A stretch of DNA of 40,178 bases from NCBI GenBank assembly GCA_964594775.1, contig CAZQNO010000027.1, positions 1 through 40,178 on the forward strand, in the 5' to 3' direction. The position numbers and the translations under genes were made by a program. The stretch is from CAYFVU01 sp964594775 (GTDB taxonomy: Bacteria > Spirochaetota > Spirochaetia > DSM-16054 > Sediminispirochaetaceae). The first letter of the stretch is position 1. Each line of letters begins with the position of its first letter. Below the pieces are notes generated by a model. The model was not told the origin of the DNA, did no database searches, and saw only the letters and a list, made by a program, of their open reading frames with translations. Below are positions 16,653 through 25,408 of the stretch, one piece after another.

Positions 16653-18115
16653 TTCTTTACCTCTTCAACAGATGTATCTATCGCGTATTCCAGATCGAGA
16701 AGAGCGGCGAGGTAGTTGTACCTCTCCTTAAGCACCTCTAATTTCGCCTTCTGCAGCTCATCCTCGGCATCCTTTACCTCAAGGAGCTCCCGGCTCCCCA
16801 CGTTGTAGGCCTCTTCAGCCATCTCATATGCCCGCTGCGCCGTCTCCACGTTGAGAAGGAGAGTATCGATGGTATCCCGCGACTTCTCGATTTGATCGAC
16901 CAGGTTCCGTATCTCCATCTCCGCCCCCCGCAGGGCCTGGCCCAGGCTCAGCCGCATTTTATCGATCGAATCTTCCATCTCCCGCAGTCCCACCTGGGTG
17001 TTCGAGAAGGGAAGAAGACCGTCCAGAGACATGGCGACGGTCATCCGAAACATGCCGCTGCGCTGCTGCCAGTCATTCGAAATGTCGTCGAACCAGGGGT
17101 CCTTCCAGGGATCTCCCTGAAGGGTCGGATCGAAGTTGAGCCCCAGCGAGAGGGTCGGGGTGAAGGCCCGGAGTTTGTTCGCCGTATAGCTGTCATCCAT
17201 CGCCTCTATGTTAGCGACGAGGAAGCGGATGTCGTGCCGCCGGGCGAGGTAGCCCTCGATCAGCGCATCCGCATCGAAGCTCATCGTCTCCCCCTCTATG
17301 TCACCCTTCAGACTGATCTCTCTGTCCAATTCTAGTCCCAGATTCATCTTGAAGCCCTGCAGGGCCTGCCGGTAGCCGAGGTCCATCGACCCCAGAGCCG
17401 GCTTGAGGTTCTCGTAGGCCACCTTGGCATTGAGGACCGAGAGCTCGGGGACGAGACCGTTCTCGTAGTTGATCTGCGTCTGCTCGAAACGCTCCCCGGC
17501 CGTCTCGATCTGCTCGACCATCAGCTTTCGCTGCTCCTGCATCAAGAGGAGATTGAAGAAGCTCTTGCGCACGTCCCGTGCAAGCTTCTCCTTGGCCTGG
17601 TCGTAGCTGATCTGCTGGGCCCAGTACTCCTTCTGAATGGAGTTGATGGCCTTGCCCAGGGCGATGTTGAGCGTGAGACTGAAATCCAGGCCCGCCGAGA
17701 GACCCCAGCGGGGGGCTTCCGCGTAGATGGGGCCGGACAAATCGAAGCCGGTCATGACCTCCTGCTCCTCATTCATCCGCGAGAGGGTCGCCGAAGCCTG
17801 CGCCGTGGGGATGAAGTCGTTCCAGGCGTAGCGGGCCTTGCGCTCCTTGATGCGAAGGTCCACCGCCTGACTCTTGATGTCGAGGTTGTAGGCCCGGGCC
17901 TGTTCCACCGCCTCCTCGACGGTCAGCACGAGAGGCCCTTCGTCGGCCTTTTCCCTCGTCAAATCCTCCTCACCGGCATAGCGCCGCAGCTCTATCGGTG
18001 TAGCGGGCATATCGGTTTTCGCTTCTCCGCCTCCGCCGGCCTCCTGCCGCCCGCCGGCAAAGAGACTGCTCAAAGGCAGCAGCATAATCAGGGTAATAAG
18101 ACAGAGTTTTTTCAT
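16649..18115 (-). CDS. TolC-family outer-membrane efflux protein
   Basis: The 488-residue product has a signal peptide (MKKLCLITLIMLLPLSSLFA) and two long helical repeats typical of OEP/TolC proteins, for example LTVEEAVEQARAYNLDIKSQ early and ETAQRAYEMAEEAYNVGSRE late. It would form the trimeric outer-membrane tunnel of the pump. I set the start at 18115, not at 18136. GGAG lies 6 nt before the 18115 ATG, and the residues upstream of it would spoil the signal peptide. The gene begins 1 nt after the tetR stop. Confidence 0.93.
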   Translation of the reverse strand: MKKLCLITLIMLLPLSSLFAGGRQEAGGGGEAKTDMPATPIELRRYAGEEDLTREKADEGPLVLTVEEAVEQARAYNLDIKSQAVDLRIKERKARYAWNDFIPTAQASATLSRMNEEQEVMTGFDLSGPIYAEAPRWGLSAGLDFSLTLNIALGKAINSIQKEYWAQQISYDQAKEKLARDVRKSFFNLLLMQEQRKLMVEQIETAGERFEQTQINYENGLVPELSVLNAKVAYENLKPALGSMDLGYRQALQGFKMNLGLELDREISLKGDIEGETMSFDADALIEGYLARRHDIRFLVANIEAMDDSYTANKLRAFTPTLSLGLNFDPTLQGDPWKDPWFDDISNDWQQRSGMFRMTVAMSLDGLLPFSNTQVGLREMEDSIDKMRLSLGQALRGAEMEIRNLVDQIEKSRDTIDTLLLNVETAQRAYEMAEEAYNVGSRELLEVKDAEDELQKAKLEVLKERYNYLAALLDLEYAIDTSVEEVKK

Positions 18116-18116
18116 T

Positions 18117-19337
18117 TCAGGCTCCTTCCACGCCAAATAAAAAGAGTGAATATATCAGGCGAAACCATCTCGTCCGTTCCTCCGCCGAGCTGGTGTCCAG
18201 CGTTTCCCGTTGTATTTCATTTATAAGCAGAAAATGGATAAAACGGATAAGCACCATCGCATCCATTCCCTCGCTATCGATTTTTCCCTCTCGCAGTCCC
18301 TCTTCTAAGAAGGAGATGAACTTCTTCATGAAGCCATGGGCGTGATTGGGGACCCGCAGGTTGATCCGCTGAAAACGGAACCACTTCATCACCGCCATGA
18401 AGTCCGGCCGCAGACTCAGATAACTCCCGAAGAGAATGAAGTATGCGTAGAGCTTCTCCTCGAAGGATGCGAGGTCTGCAGCCTTTTCGAGAAAGAGCTC
18501 GCCCAAATGGCGGCGCTCTCTATCGATCATCTTCCACAGCATGTCGTTACGGTTTTCGAAATAGAAGTAGAGGCTGCTCTTGGTCATCCCGGCCCGCTTG
18601 GCAATGGCCTCCAGAGAACTGTTCCACAGTCCCTTCTCGGCCACCGTCTCCGCTATCGCAGAAAAGATGTGGTCCGGCTCCAAGAGGTCTTCCGGCCGCA
18701 GCAGGCATTTCTCCTCTATCATGGCGAAATCGGGTCCCTTGAGCTTTTCCTTCACGCCCAGCCCCATACAGACCATCCGCCGGTTCAAGGCCAGCAGCGG
18801 TGAAGACTCCGGTGGAGCTTCCTGCGGCTGCGGAATGCCCCGCAGGGAGAGGAGAAAAGCTCCGACGGTAAGGAGATAATTTCGCGCTATACCCACTTCG
18901 GATGCATCCCATCCCAGATCCTCGGTAAAGAGGGAGGAGGGGAAAATTTCACTATACCTCTGCTCGAGGAGATTCATCTTCTGCGATTCCGTCTCGCTTC
19001 TCGGTACAAAGAGCACCATCGCATAGGTAAAATAGTCTGAGTTCTCCGCAAAGTATCGGATGAAACTCTCGTTATACGCATCGAAGGCATCCCGGAATTT
19101 ACCGCTTCCGTCGGAATTTTTCACCTGGAGGCAGATAGCATCGTACAGCTCGATGAAGTAGCGCCGCATTTCATCGAGGAGGGCATCCTTGCCGGAAAAG
19201 TAGCGGTACAGGGCCGGTTTGGTGATGCCCAGGTCCTTCGCCACCGACTCCATGCTCGTGTGACTGAAGTAGTCCCTGCTCCACGTAGAAAAGGCCTGTT
19301 CTACTATCTGTCTCTTTCGTTCTTCTCGTTTTCCCAT
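18117..19337 (-). CDS. tandem TetR/AcrR regulator (two TetR units in one chain)
   Basis: At 406 residues this is twice the usual TetR length. Two separate helix-turn-helix domains are visible: residues 30-49 (SVAKDLGITKPALYRYF) and 241-262 (SLEAIAKRAGMTKSSLYFYF), each followed by its own helical ligand-binding region. The protein may act as a covalent pseudo-dimer. It is the first gene of the efflux operon, and a 22-bp palindrome over its promoter is the natural autoregulatory operator. No clear Shine-Dalgarno precedes the ATG. The inducer is presumably a pump substrate; this is inference. Confidence 0.93.
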   Translation of the reverse strand: MGKREERKRQIVEQAFSTWSRDYFSHTSMESVAKDLGITKPALYRYFSGKDALLDEMRRYFIELYDAICLQVKNSDGSGKFRDAFDAYNESFIRYFAENSDYFTYAMVLFVPRSETESQKMNLLEQRYSEIFPSSLFTEDLGWDASEVGIARNYLLTVGAFLLSLRGIPQPQEAPPESSPLLALNRRMVCMGLGVKEKLKGPDFAMIEEKCLLRPEDLLEPDHIFSAIAETVAEKGLWNSSLEAIAKRAGMTKSSLYFYFENRNDMLWKMIDRERRHLGELFLEKAADLASFEEKLYAYFILFGSYLSLRPDFMAVMKWFRFQRINLRVPNHAHGFMKKFISFLEEGLREGKIDSEGMDAMVLIRFIHFLLINEIQRETLDTSSAEERTRWFRLIYSLFLFGVEGA

Positions 19338-19341
19338 TTCT

Positions 19342-19363
19342 GTTACCGTCCGTTCGGTAACAA
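19342..19363. promoter_or_regulatory. palindromic TetR-type operator
   Basis: TGTTACCG (19342-19349) and CGGTAACA (19356-19363) form a perfect 8-bp inverted repeat around a 6-base centre TCCGTT. It lies 4 nt upstream of the tetR ATG and touches the predicted -10 element. The form, with arms of TTACCG/CGGTAA, is typical of operators of TetR regulators. Binding here would block transcription of the whole efflux operon. Confidence 0.8.
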
Positions 19364-19390
19364 AATAACCTTCTTTCCTCCTTTTATCAA
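19363..19390 (-). promoter_or_regulatory. promoter of the tetR-efflux operon
   Basis: On the minus strand TTGATA (plus 19385-19390) serves as -35 and TATTTT (19363-19368) as -10, with a 16-bp spacer. The operator palindrome starts at the last base of the -10 and covers the expected transcription start. Confidence 0.6.
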
Positions 19391-19489
19391 GCCTTTTCTC
19401 GGTATTTTTTTAGTTTTTTTCTTCGGTGCCGACAATCTCTCCAATATATGCTACTCTTTTACATTGAAAAGCCAATCAAGGAGCTGATT

Positions 19490-20947
19490 ATGTCCGAAAA
19501 CCCGCTAAAAAACCTGACACCGAAAGAGTTTTGGAAGTATTTCTCCGAAATCTCGCAGATACCGAGGTGTTCCGGCGACGAGGAGGCGATCCGCGCCTAC
19601 CTCGTCGCTCAGGCCGAACGGAGAGGCCTCGAACACCGCGAAGACGAGGCCGGAAACGTGCTGATACGGGTCCCCGCAGCAAAGGGCTGCGAAAAGCGCC
19701 CCATCGCCGTCATTCAGGGGCACATAGATATGGTCTGCGAAAAAAACAGCGCCTGCGGCCACGACTTCTCCTCCGATCCGCTGCAGCTCGTCCTCGAAGG
19801 GGACAGCCTCCGGGCCGAAGGAACGACTCTGGGCGCCGACGACGGCATCGCTCTGGCCATGGGCCTTGCCCTCTTAGATACCGATGCTCCCCACGGGCCG
19901 CTGGAGCTGCTCTTTACCTCCGACGAAGAAAGGGGCCTCACCGGCGCCTTGAACCTGGATACCTCTCTTATCGAGGGGCGGAAACTCTTCAACCTCGACT
20001 CCGAAGAGGAGGGGGTCTTCTACATCGGCTGCGCCGGAGGAGTGACCACCGTCGGCGACCTTCCCGTCGAGTGGAGCAACAACGTCGGTAATTCCACCGT
20101 TTTTTCCCTGTCGGTTACCGGCCTCAGGGGCGGCCATTCGGGAGCAAATATCCACCTCGGCAGGGCCAATGCCGTTAAGCTCGGCGCCCGCCTGCTCTGG
20201 AACCTCAAAGAACAGCTGCCGATCCGCCTGCTGAAAATTCACGGCGGAAGCAAACAAAACGCCGTTGCCCGGGAATTTTTTGCCTCCTTCGCCGCGGCGG
20301 AAAACCAGAGAGAGCAGGTCCACGAAGCGGTCCGGCGGTGGGAAGCGGTGTTTCGCACCGAATACGGAGACGTAGACCCGGACATACGCCTGCGCATCGA
20401 GGAACTCGACGAAAAGCCGGAGAAGACCCTTTCACCTAAAACCACCAACAGCACCATCGACGCCCTCTATCTCATTCCCCACGGGGTAGACGAATACAGC
20501 CGCAGCATCGAAGGGCTTGTCGAGACTTCAACAAATCTCGCCTCGGTGGAACTGCGGGACTACGACGTCAGAATTGTTACCAGCCAGCGTTCCTCAATGA
20601 CCACGAAGAGAGACGACATATGCGCACGGGTGAGCGCCGCGATGAAAAGTGCCGGGGCAAAGGTCAACTACATCGCCCCGTATCCGGCGTGGACCCCGGA
20701 CCCGCGGAATCCCCTCATCGAACTCTGCCGCGGCGCCTACAGGGAGCTCTTCTCGAAGGAGGCGACAGTAACGGCCATCCACGCAGGCTTGGAGGCAGGA
20801 GTTATCGGAGATAAATTCGAGGGGATGGAAATGATTAGTCTCGGACCGGACTTAGAGGACGTACATACCCCGAACGAGCATCTTTCCGTCTCTTCGGCCG
20901 AACGCACCTGGAAGCTTCTTCTCAGAATTTTGGAAAACCTGCGCTAG
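19490..20947 (+). CDS. pepD: aminoacyl-histidine dipeptidase (Xaa-His dipeptidase, PepD)
   Basis: A cytosolic M20-family metallopeptidase of 485 residues that cleaves dipeptides such as Xaa-His. Metal and catalytic residues are in place: H78 and D80 in GHIDMVCEKN, D117 in GADDG, and E146/E147 in SDEERGLTGA. GLRGGHSGANIH marks the lid domain, and IHAGLEAG lies near the C-terminus. Length and order fit PepD. AAGGAG (19478-19483) stands 6 nt before the ATG at 19490, which decides it over upstream in-frame starts. It is a single-gene unit divergent from the efflux operon. Confidence 0.95.
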   Translation: MSENPLKNLTPKEFWKYFSEISQIPRCSGDEEAIRAYLVAQAERRGLEHREDEAGNVLIRVPAAKGCEKRPIAVIQGHIDMVCEKNSACGHDFSSDPLQLVLEGDSLRAEGTTLGADDGIALAMGLALLDTDAPHGPLELLFTSDEERGLTGALNLDTSLIEGRKLFNLDSEEEGVFYIGCAGGVTTVGDLPVEWSNNVGNSTVFSLSVTGLRGGHSGANIHLGRANAVKLGARLLWNLKEQLPIRLLKIHGGSKQNAVAREFFASFAAAENQREQVHEAVRRWEAVFRTEYGDVDPDIRLRIEELDEKPEKTLSPKTTNSTIDALYLIPHGVDEYSRSIEGLVETSTNLASVELRDYDVRIVTSQRSSMTTKRDDICARVSAAMKSAGAKVNYIAPYPAWTPDPRNPLIELCRGAYRELFSKEATVTAIHAGLEAGVIGDKFEGMEMISLGPDLEDVHTPNEHLSVSSAERTWKLLLRILENLR

Positions 20948-21024
20948 CCTGCCCGCGCAATCTTCTGCATTATTGTATTGCGTTATCAGACCGAAGCTAT
21001 TAGGATTATTTTAAGGAGAACGCT

Positions 21025-22899
21025 ATGCTTCGTTTTCGCGATATAAGCCTAAAAATAAAAATCCTCATTATAACCCTGTTTGGAATAATCCTCTTAGCCC
21101 TGATCTTTTCCTACCTCTTTACCCAGGCCATCGGAAGGCAGGCCACCGAGGCGATCATCGAAAAGAGCCACGCAGTCGTGTTCACGGCCGAGGCGGTCCG
21201 GGAAAACATGGCGGAGAAGCTAAAGATGGGGGTGATTAAAGACCTTGAAGAGCTGGCCGGGGAAGGCGACCGGGAAAAACTCCTCCAGGCCATTCCCATC
21301 ATCACCGCAATTAGGGTGGCGGAGAAGAACGCCGAGAAGGCGAAGTACCGTTTTCGCGTCCCCAAGGTATCTCCGCGGAACCCGGAAAACGAACCAAGCC
21401 CCCTCGAGGCCCGTGTTTTAGAGGAACTCAAGGAAAGCGGCGCCGAGGAGAAAATCATCTACGAAGAGGACCAGGTCCGTTACTTCCGTCCCATCACCCT
21501 GTCCGAAGAGTGTCTGCTCTGCCACGGCTTCCCCGCCGGAGAGAGGGACCCCGTCGGCGGTATCAAGGAGGGGTGGAAGACAGGAGAGATCCACGGAGCC
21601 TTCGAGATAATCAGCTCTCTCGAGGCGGCTAAGGCGACGCAGAGAGGGGCAACGGTGAAAATCGCTTTTATCTCTCTGGGAATGCTTCTGCTGCTGGGCA
21701 TACTGGTCTGGCTGAGCATCAATGCCGTCACCCGCCCGCTGCGGGACTACATCGATAACTTCACCCGCGTGAGCGACGGCGACCTCACCGTTGTCTCCAC
21801 GGTCGACAGCCGCGACGAGATCGGACGGCTCTCCGGCTATTTCAACTCCTTTATCGCACATCTCAACAAGATGATGGGAGGAATACAGGGGGTAACCGAC
21901 GACACCAAGAGGATAAGTCAGGACCTCGCCTCCAACTCGACCCAAACCGCCGCCGCCATCGAAGAGATACGGGCAAACTCGGATCAGATGAAGCACAAGA
22001 TACAGACCCTCGACGGCGAGGTGAAAACATCCAAGGCAGCGGCAGACAGCGTGGGAGACAAGCTCGGCCACCTCAACGAGCAGATCGAGAGCCAGGCATC
22101 GGCGATCAACGAATCTTCGGCCTCCATCGAAGAGATGTCCAGCAATATACGCAGCATCGCCAACGTGAGCGAGCAGAAAATGGAGATGGCCGAAGAACTG
22201 GAACGCACCAGCGAACAGGGCGGCGAAAACATGGAGAACACCCGAGAGCTGATGAAGAAGGTCGCCCAGTCCGCCGACGTGATGATGGATATGATCGAAG
22301 TCATCGACAACATCGCCGGACAGACAAACCTCCTGGCCATGAATGCCGCAATAGAGGCCGCCCACGCCGGTGAGGCGGGGAAGGGATTTGCCGTCGTGGC
22401 CGACGAAATAAGAAATCTCGCCGAATCGAGCTCGAACTCCGCCAAGGAGATAGGAAAGTCGCTCAAAGAGATCATCGAGAACATTAATACGGCGGAAAAC
22501 ACCACGGAAAAGACAGGAAAGGTCTTCGAGCAGATCCTCGATATGGTTCGGGAAGTGTCGAAAAGCATGAGCGAGATGCAAAACTCGACTAAGGAGCTCT
22601 CCGAAGGCAGCAATCAAATCGTCGAAGCCCTGGGTTCCCTCGTCGACATTACTCAGGACGTGCAGGGCGCCTCGGGGGACATGAGCGGACGGGTGCAGGC
22701 GATCACCGAGTCCATGGAAACCCTTAGAGACATCTCCGCCGATTCGGCGGCGGGCATGGAGGAGATGGCACAGGGTATTCAGGAAATCGCCATGGCCGCC
22801 CAGAACGTCTCCGACGCCGGCGACCAGAACTCGCAGAGCGTGGAGCACCTGGAACAGCTGGTATCCCGCTTCAGGATCAGAGAGGATACGGAGGACTAA
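21025..22899 (+). CDS. methyl-accepting chemotaxis protein with a c-type haem (Tll0287/DUF3365-like) sensor domain
   Basis: A 624-residue chemoreceptor: TM1 (about 11-32), a periplasmic domain (33-210), TM2 (about 211-233), HAMP (about 233-285), then a long cytoplasmic coiled coil with the hairpin tip IAGQTNLLAMNAAIEAAHAG. The periplasmic domain ends in a CXXCH motif, CLLCHG (163-168), preceded by RYFRPI and followed by GEIHGAFEI. This is the pattern of the DUF3365/Tll0287-like haem-binding domain. A covalent haem would make it a redox or gas sensor, provided cytochrome c maturation exists elsewhere. AAGGAG lies 6 nt before the ATG. Confidence 0.93.
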   Translation: MLRFRDISLKIKILIITLFGIILLALIFSYLFTQAIGRQATEAIIEKSHAVVFTAEAVRENMAEKLKMGVIKDLEELAGEGDREKLLQAIPIITAIRVAEKNAEKAKYRFRVPKVSPRNPENEPSPLEARVLEELKESGAEEKIIYEEDQVRYFRPITLSEECLLCHGFPAGERDPVGGIKEGWKTGEIHGAFEIISSLEAAKATQRGATVKIAFISLGMLLLLGILVWLSINAVTRPLRDYIDNFTRVSDGDLTVVSTVDSRDEIGRLSGYFNSFIAHLNKMMGGIQGVTDDTKRISQDLASNSTQTAAAIEEIRANSDQMKHKIQTLDGEVKTSKAAADSVGDKLGHLNEQIESQASAINESSASIEEMSSNIRSIANVSEQKMEMAEELERTSEQGGENMENTRELMKKVAQSADVMMDMIEVIDNIAGQTNLLAMNAAIEAAHAGEAGKGFAVVADEIRNLAESSSNSAKEIGKSLKEIIENINTAENTTEKTGKVFEQILDMVREVSKSMSEMQNSTKELSEGSNQIVEALGSLVDITQDVQGASGDMSGRVQAITESMETLRDISADSAAGMEEMAQGIQEIAMAAQNVSDAGDQNSQSVEHLEQLVSRFRIREDTED

Positions 22900-22906
22900 A
22901 AGAGGG

Positions 22907-23212
22907 CTATCGCGGCGGGCCCGGAGCGAGAACGCGGATGACGATGGTACCCCATGTATAGCTTTGACAGGCAAGACGGACGTGTTCGGGCAGGGGACCT
23001 CTCTCTGTGAGCCGTATCCGCTCTTCCTCGCCCATGGGGCTGAGAAAGCGTTCTCCCTCCAGGATACGGACCCTGCAGGTGCCGCATCGGGCCCGGCCGC
23101 CGCAGAGATGGGAAATCCTCACCCCGTTTCTCAAAAGGGCATTGAGTAGAGAAACCGCAGGACTCGTTTCAATTTCCTTCCGCGGTTCTCCCTCCACGAT
23201 GATACGGGCCAC
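22907..23212 (-). CDS. [2Fe-2S] ferredoxin
   Basis: A 101-residue ferredoxin of the plant/adrenodoxin fold. Cluster ligands follow the CX5CX2C...C pattern: C37, C43, C46 and C82, in HLCGGRARCGTC and RLACQ. It would carry single electrons to a partner oxidoreductase, but no partner is encoded beside it. The start is GTG at 23212 with AGGGGG 6 nt upstream. It converges on the chemoreceptor gene (7 nt apart) and diverges from the metallophosphoesterase gene. Confidence 0.92.
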   Translation of the reverse strand: MARIIVEGEPRKEIETSPAVSLLNALLRNGVRISHLCGGRARCGTCRVRILEGERFLSPMGEEERIRLTERGPLPEHVRLACQSYTWGTIVIRVLAPGPPR

Positions 23213-23252
23213 TCTTTTCCCCCTTCTTTTCCGTCTTCAGGAATTCACACCG

Positions 23253-23287
23253 GCAGTGTATCACGGGCAGAGACTAGGGTACACTGC
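23253..23287. promoter_or_regulatory. inverted repeat in a divergent promoter region
   Basis: GCAGTGTA (23253-23260) and TACACTGC (23280-23287) are perfect 8-bp arms separated by 19 bases. The element sits between the divergent ferredoxin and metallophosphoesterase starts, upstream of a -10-like TACAAT (23313-23318). It could bind a dimeric regulator of both genes; no T-run suggests a terminator. Confidence 0.45.
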
Positions 23288-23348
23288 TCATGTATTACTC
23301 ACGGGAAACTCATACAATGCAAATTATTTCGAGAGATAGTGAAAGACA

Positions 23349-24410
23349 ATGAAGAAGGAACTCTACTACGGTCTTCTCCAGAAACTCTGCAACCGGACCG
23401 AAAGCCGAAAGATCACCGATGGAGACAAAATAGTCATCTTCAGCGATCTGCATGTCGGCGATCGCACGAAACACGACGACTTCCTTGTCAATTCCACGCT
23501 CTTCATGAAAGCTCTTACGGACTACTATCTGGCCGAAGAGTACTCGCTCTACCTCAACGGGGACGTCGAGGAACTGCACCGCTTCTCTCTTCAGGAAATC
23601 CGGGAAAGATGGCAGGACCTCTACGAGGTTTTCGACCGCTTCGCCGAGAAGGGACGCCTATTCAAAATATTCGGCAATCATGATTCGAAGCTCTTCACTC
23701 TGCCCAGGGAACCCCTGCGCTATCCCCTCTACGAGGCCGCGAAACTCGACTACAAGGGCTATACCCTCTTTCTTTTTCACGGTCATCAGCTTTCCTATCT
23801 CTACCAGCGCTTCAACGATTTCACCGGACTGCTTTTGCGCTACATTGCCAAACCCCTCCGCATTAAACACTACTCGGTGGCCCACGACAAGAGAAAGAAG
23901 TTCAAAATCGAGAAGCGCATGTATGAGTTTGCCAAAGACAACGGCATAGTCGCGGTCATCGGTCACACCCATCGGCCCCTTTTCGAGTCGATGTCCAAGG
24001 TCGACGCGCTGAATTACAAGATAGAAATGCAGCTGCGGAAACTGCAGAAGGCGAAGAAAAAGGAACGCCCTCCCATCGAAGAGCGGGTCCGAGAAATGAA
24101 AAAGGAACTGGACCGGCAGATACACGAGAAAGGCAAGGAACCGTCGCTCAGCAGGATATACAGCGATCACACCATAGTCCCCTGTATTTTCAACTCCGGC
24201 TGCGTCATCGGCCGCAGAGGCATAACCGCAATAGAGATTGCCGGCGGGAAGATTTTCCTGGTCCACTGGTTCGACAAGAAGTTAGACAAGAAATACATCC
24301 GTAACGACGAAAAGAACACCGTCCGCCTCGACGACACCGACTACTTCCGCACCGTCATAAAGAAAGACGATCTGGATTACATCTTTACACGAATCCGCCT
24401 GCTTACCTGA
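23349..24410 (+). CDS. calcineurin-like metallophosphoesterase
   Basis: A 353-residue metallophosphoesterase with the full metal-ligand set: SDLHVGD (D33, H35), GD (71-72), GNHD (109-112), FHGH (H144, H146) and GHTH (205-208). Phosphomonoester or phosphodiester substrates are possible; the family is too broad to choose. Between GHTH and the C-terminal strands lies a highly charged helical insertion (about 215-275, rich in KK/KE/RE) that looks like a coiled coil. Only a weak GAAAGA precedes the ATG. A -10-like TACAAT (23313-23318) lies 30 nt upstream. Confidence 0.9.
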   Translation: MKKELYYGLLQKLCNRTESRKITDGDKIVIFSDLHVGDRTKHDDFLVNSTLFMKALTDYYLAEEYSLYLNGDVEELHRFSLQEIRERWQDLYEVFDRFAEKGRLFKIFGNHDSKLFTLPREPLRYPLYEAAKLDYKGYTLFLFHGHQLSYLYQRFNDFTGLLLRYIAKPLRIKHYSVAHDKRKKFKIEKRMYEFAKDNGIVAVIGHTHRPLFESMSKVDALNYKIEMQLRKLQKAKKKERPPIEERVREMKKELDRQIHEKGKEPSLSRIYSDHTIVPCIFNSGCVIGRRGITAIEIAGGKIFLVHWFDKKLDKKYIRNDEKNTVRLDDTDYFRTVIKKDDLDYIFTRIRLLT

Positions 24411-24429
24411 GCCGCGGCCCCGGCGGCCT

Positions 24430-25401
24430 CTATCCGAGCTGAAAGAAGAGGGGAACGAGGAAGGGCACTAAAAGCGAGAGCAGGGCACCGTTGGCGATGG
24501 AGAGGGGCACATACTCGCTTCCGCAGCTTCTTTCCACGAGGGGGAGCGTCACATCCATGCTCGTCGCTCCGGCGATCCCAATCGCCACCCGGGGAAGCCG
24601 AAAACGGGCAAAAAGCGGAATGAGGAAAAGGGCGAGGGTTTCCCTCATCACGTTGCTGAGGAAGGCGGCCGCGCCGAGAACGGGGCTTCCCATGTCGGTA
24701 ATGAGAACGCCGGAGAGGGAATACCAGCCGAATCCCGAGGAAAGCGCCAAGGCTCTTCCCGTACTCAGTCCGAAAAACGGCGCCAGAAGAATCCCTCCTA
24801 AAAGACTCCCCGCGACAACGGCAAGAGGAACGACGAGCGTCGCCGGATGGAGAAGAGTCTTTTTCAGATCCACCTCATTTTTCACCAGCTGAATACCCAC
24901 GAGAAAAAGCAGGAGATAGAGCAGGATGCTCGTATACTCATCGCGGAACCAGCCGAAAACGGGAAGAAAGAATGCCGCGAGAAAACCGGCGGCAACGAAG
25001 AAGAAGAGCCGAAAGGGTTCGAGAAAGACCTGCAGCTTTCCGCCGAAGACGGCCGGCGGATCGAGTTCTTTCCGGCTTCTTTTCGGTTCCAAGGTCGGCG
25101 ATGGTGGAGCGGTTTCCCGTCTCCGCACGCATCCCGTGCACGAGAGCAGGACAATCGCCAGGGCCGTCCCGGCGACCGTTGCGGCGGCAAAGGCGAGAGA
25201 CATGCTGCCGATGCGCAGCAAACTCCTGCTCACCGATTCCAAAAGTCCGATACGGATCCCCATTGAAACGAGAAGGAGAGCGAGTGCCGCGTCCATCACC
25301 CGGGGGAAGCGGTCGGTTCTCGGCACGAGCCGGAGCCGTTCGGCTGCCATGCCGGCGGCGAGAAAGGCAAAGATGAGGAGCAAACCGGTAAGCACTTCCA
25401 T
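24430..25401 (-). CDS. lysO: LysO-family (DUF340) lysine exporter-like membrane protein
   Basis: An integral membrane protein of 323 residues with about eight hydrophobic helices. The C-terminal half carries the family hallmark GFGWYSLSGVLITD followed by GAAAFLSNVMRE, and GATSMDVTLP later. In E. coli LysO (YbjE) exports lysine and confers thialysine resistance. A polar linker (about 93-115) splits the two halves. The start at 25401 is preferred; a GTG at 25410 is in frame. TACAGT (plus 25409-25414) ends 7 nt before the ATG with TTGTCT 18 bp beyond, so the mRNA may be leaderless. It diverges from hisA. Confidence 0.88.
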   Translation of the reverse strand: MEVLTGLLLIFAFLAAGMAAERLRLVPRTDRFPRVMDAALALLLVSMGIRIGLLESVSRSLLRIGSMSLAFAAATVAGTALAIVLLSCTGCVRRRETAPPSPTLEPKRSRKELDPPAVFGGKLQVFLEPFRLFFFVAAGFLAAFFLPVFGWFRDEYTSILLYLLLFLVGIQLVKNEVDLKKTLLHPATLVVPLAVVAGSLLGGILLAPFFGLSTGRALALSSGFGWYSLSGVLITDMGSPVLGAAAFLSNVMRETLALFLIPLFARFRLPRVAIGIAGATSMDVTLPLVERSCGSEYVPLSIANGALLSLLVPFLVPLFFQLG

Positions 25402-25408
25402 GAGCCCC

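Noticed and set aside
21418..22974. A 518-codon open frame opposite the chemoreceptor gene
   Set aside because: It is an antisense shadow of a well-supported MCP and spans past its end with no start signal or domain.
24411..24427. GCCGC/GCGGC stem between metallophosphoesterase and lysO as a bidirectional terminator
   Set aside because: The arms are only five bases, there is no T-run on either strand, and such stems are expected by chance in GC-rich sequence.
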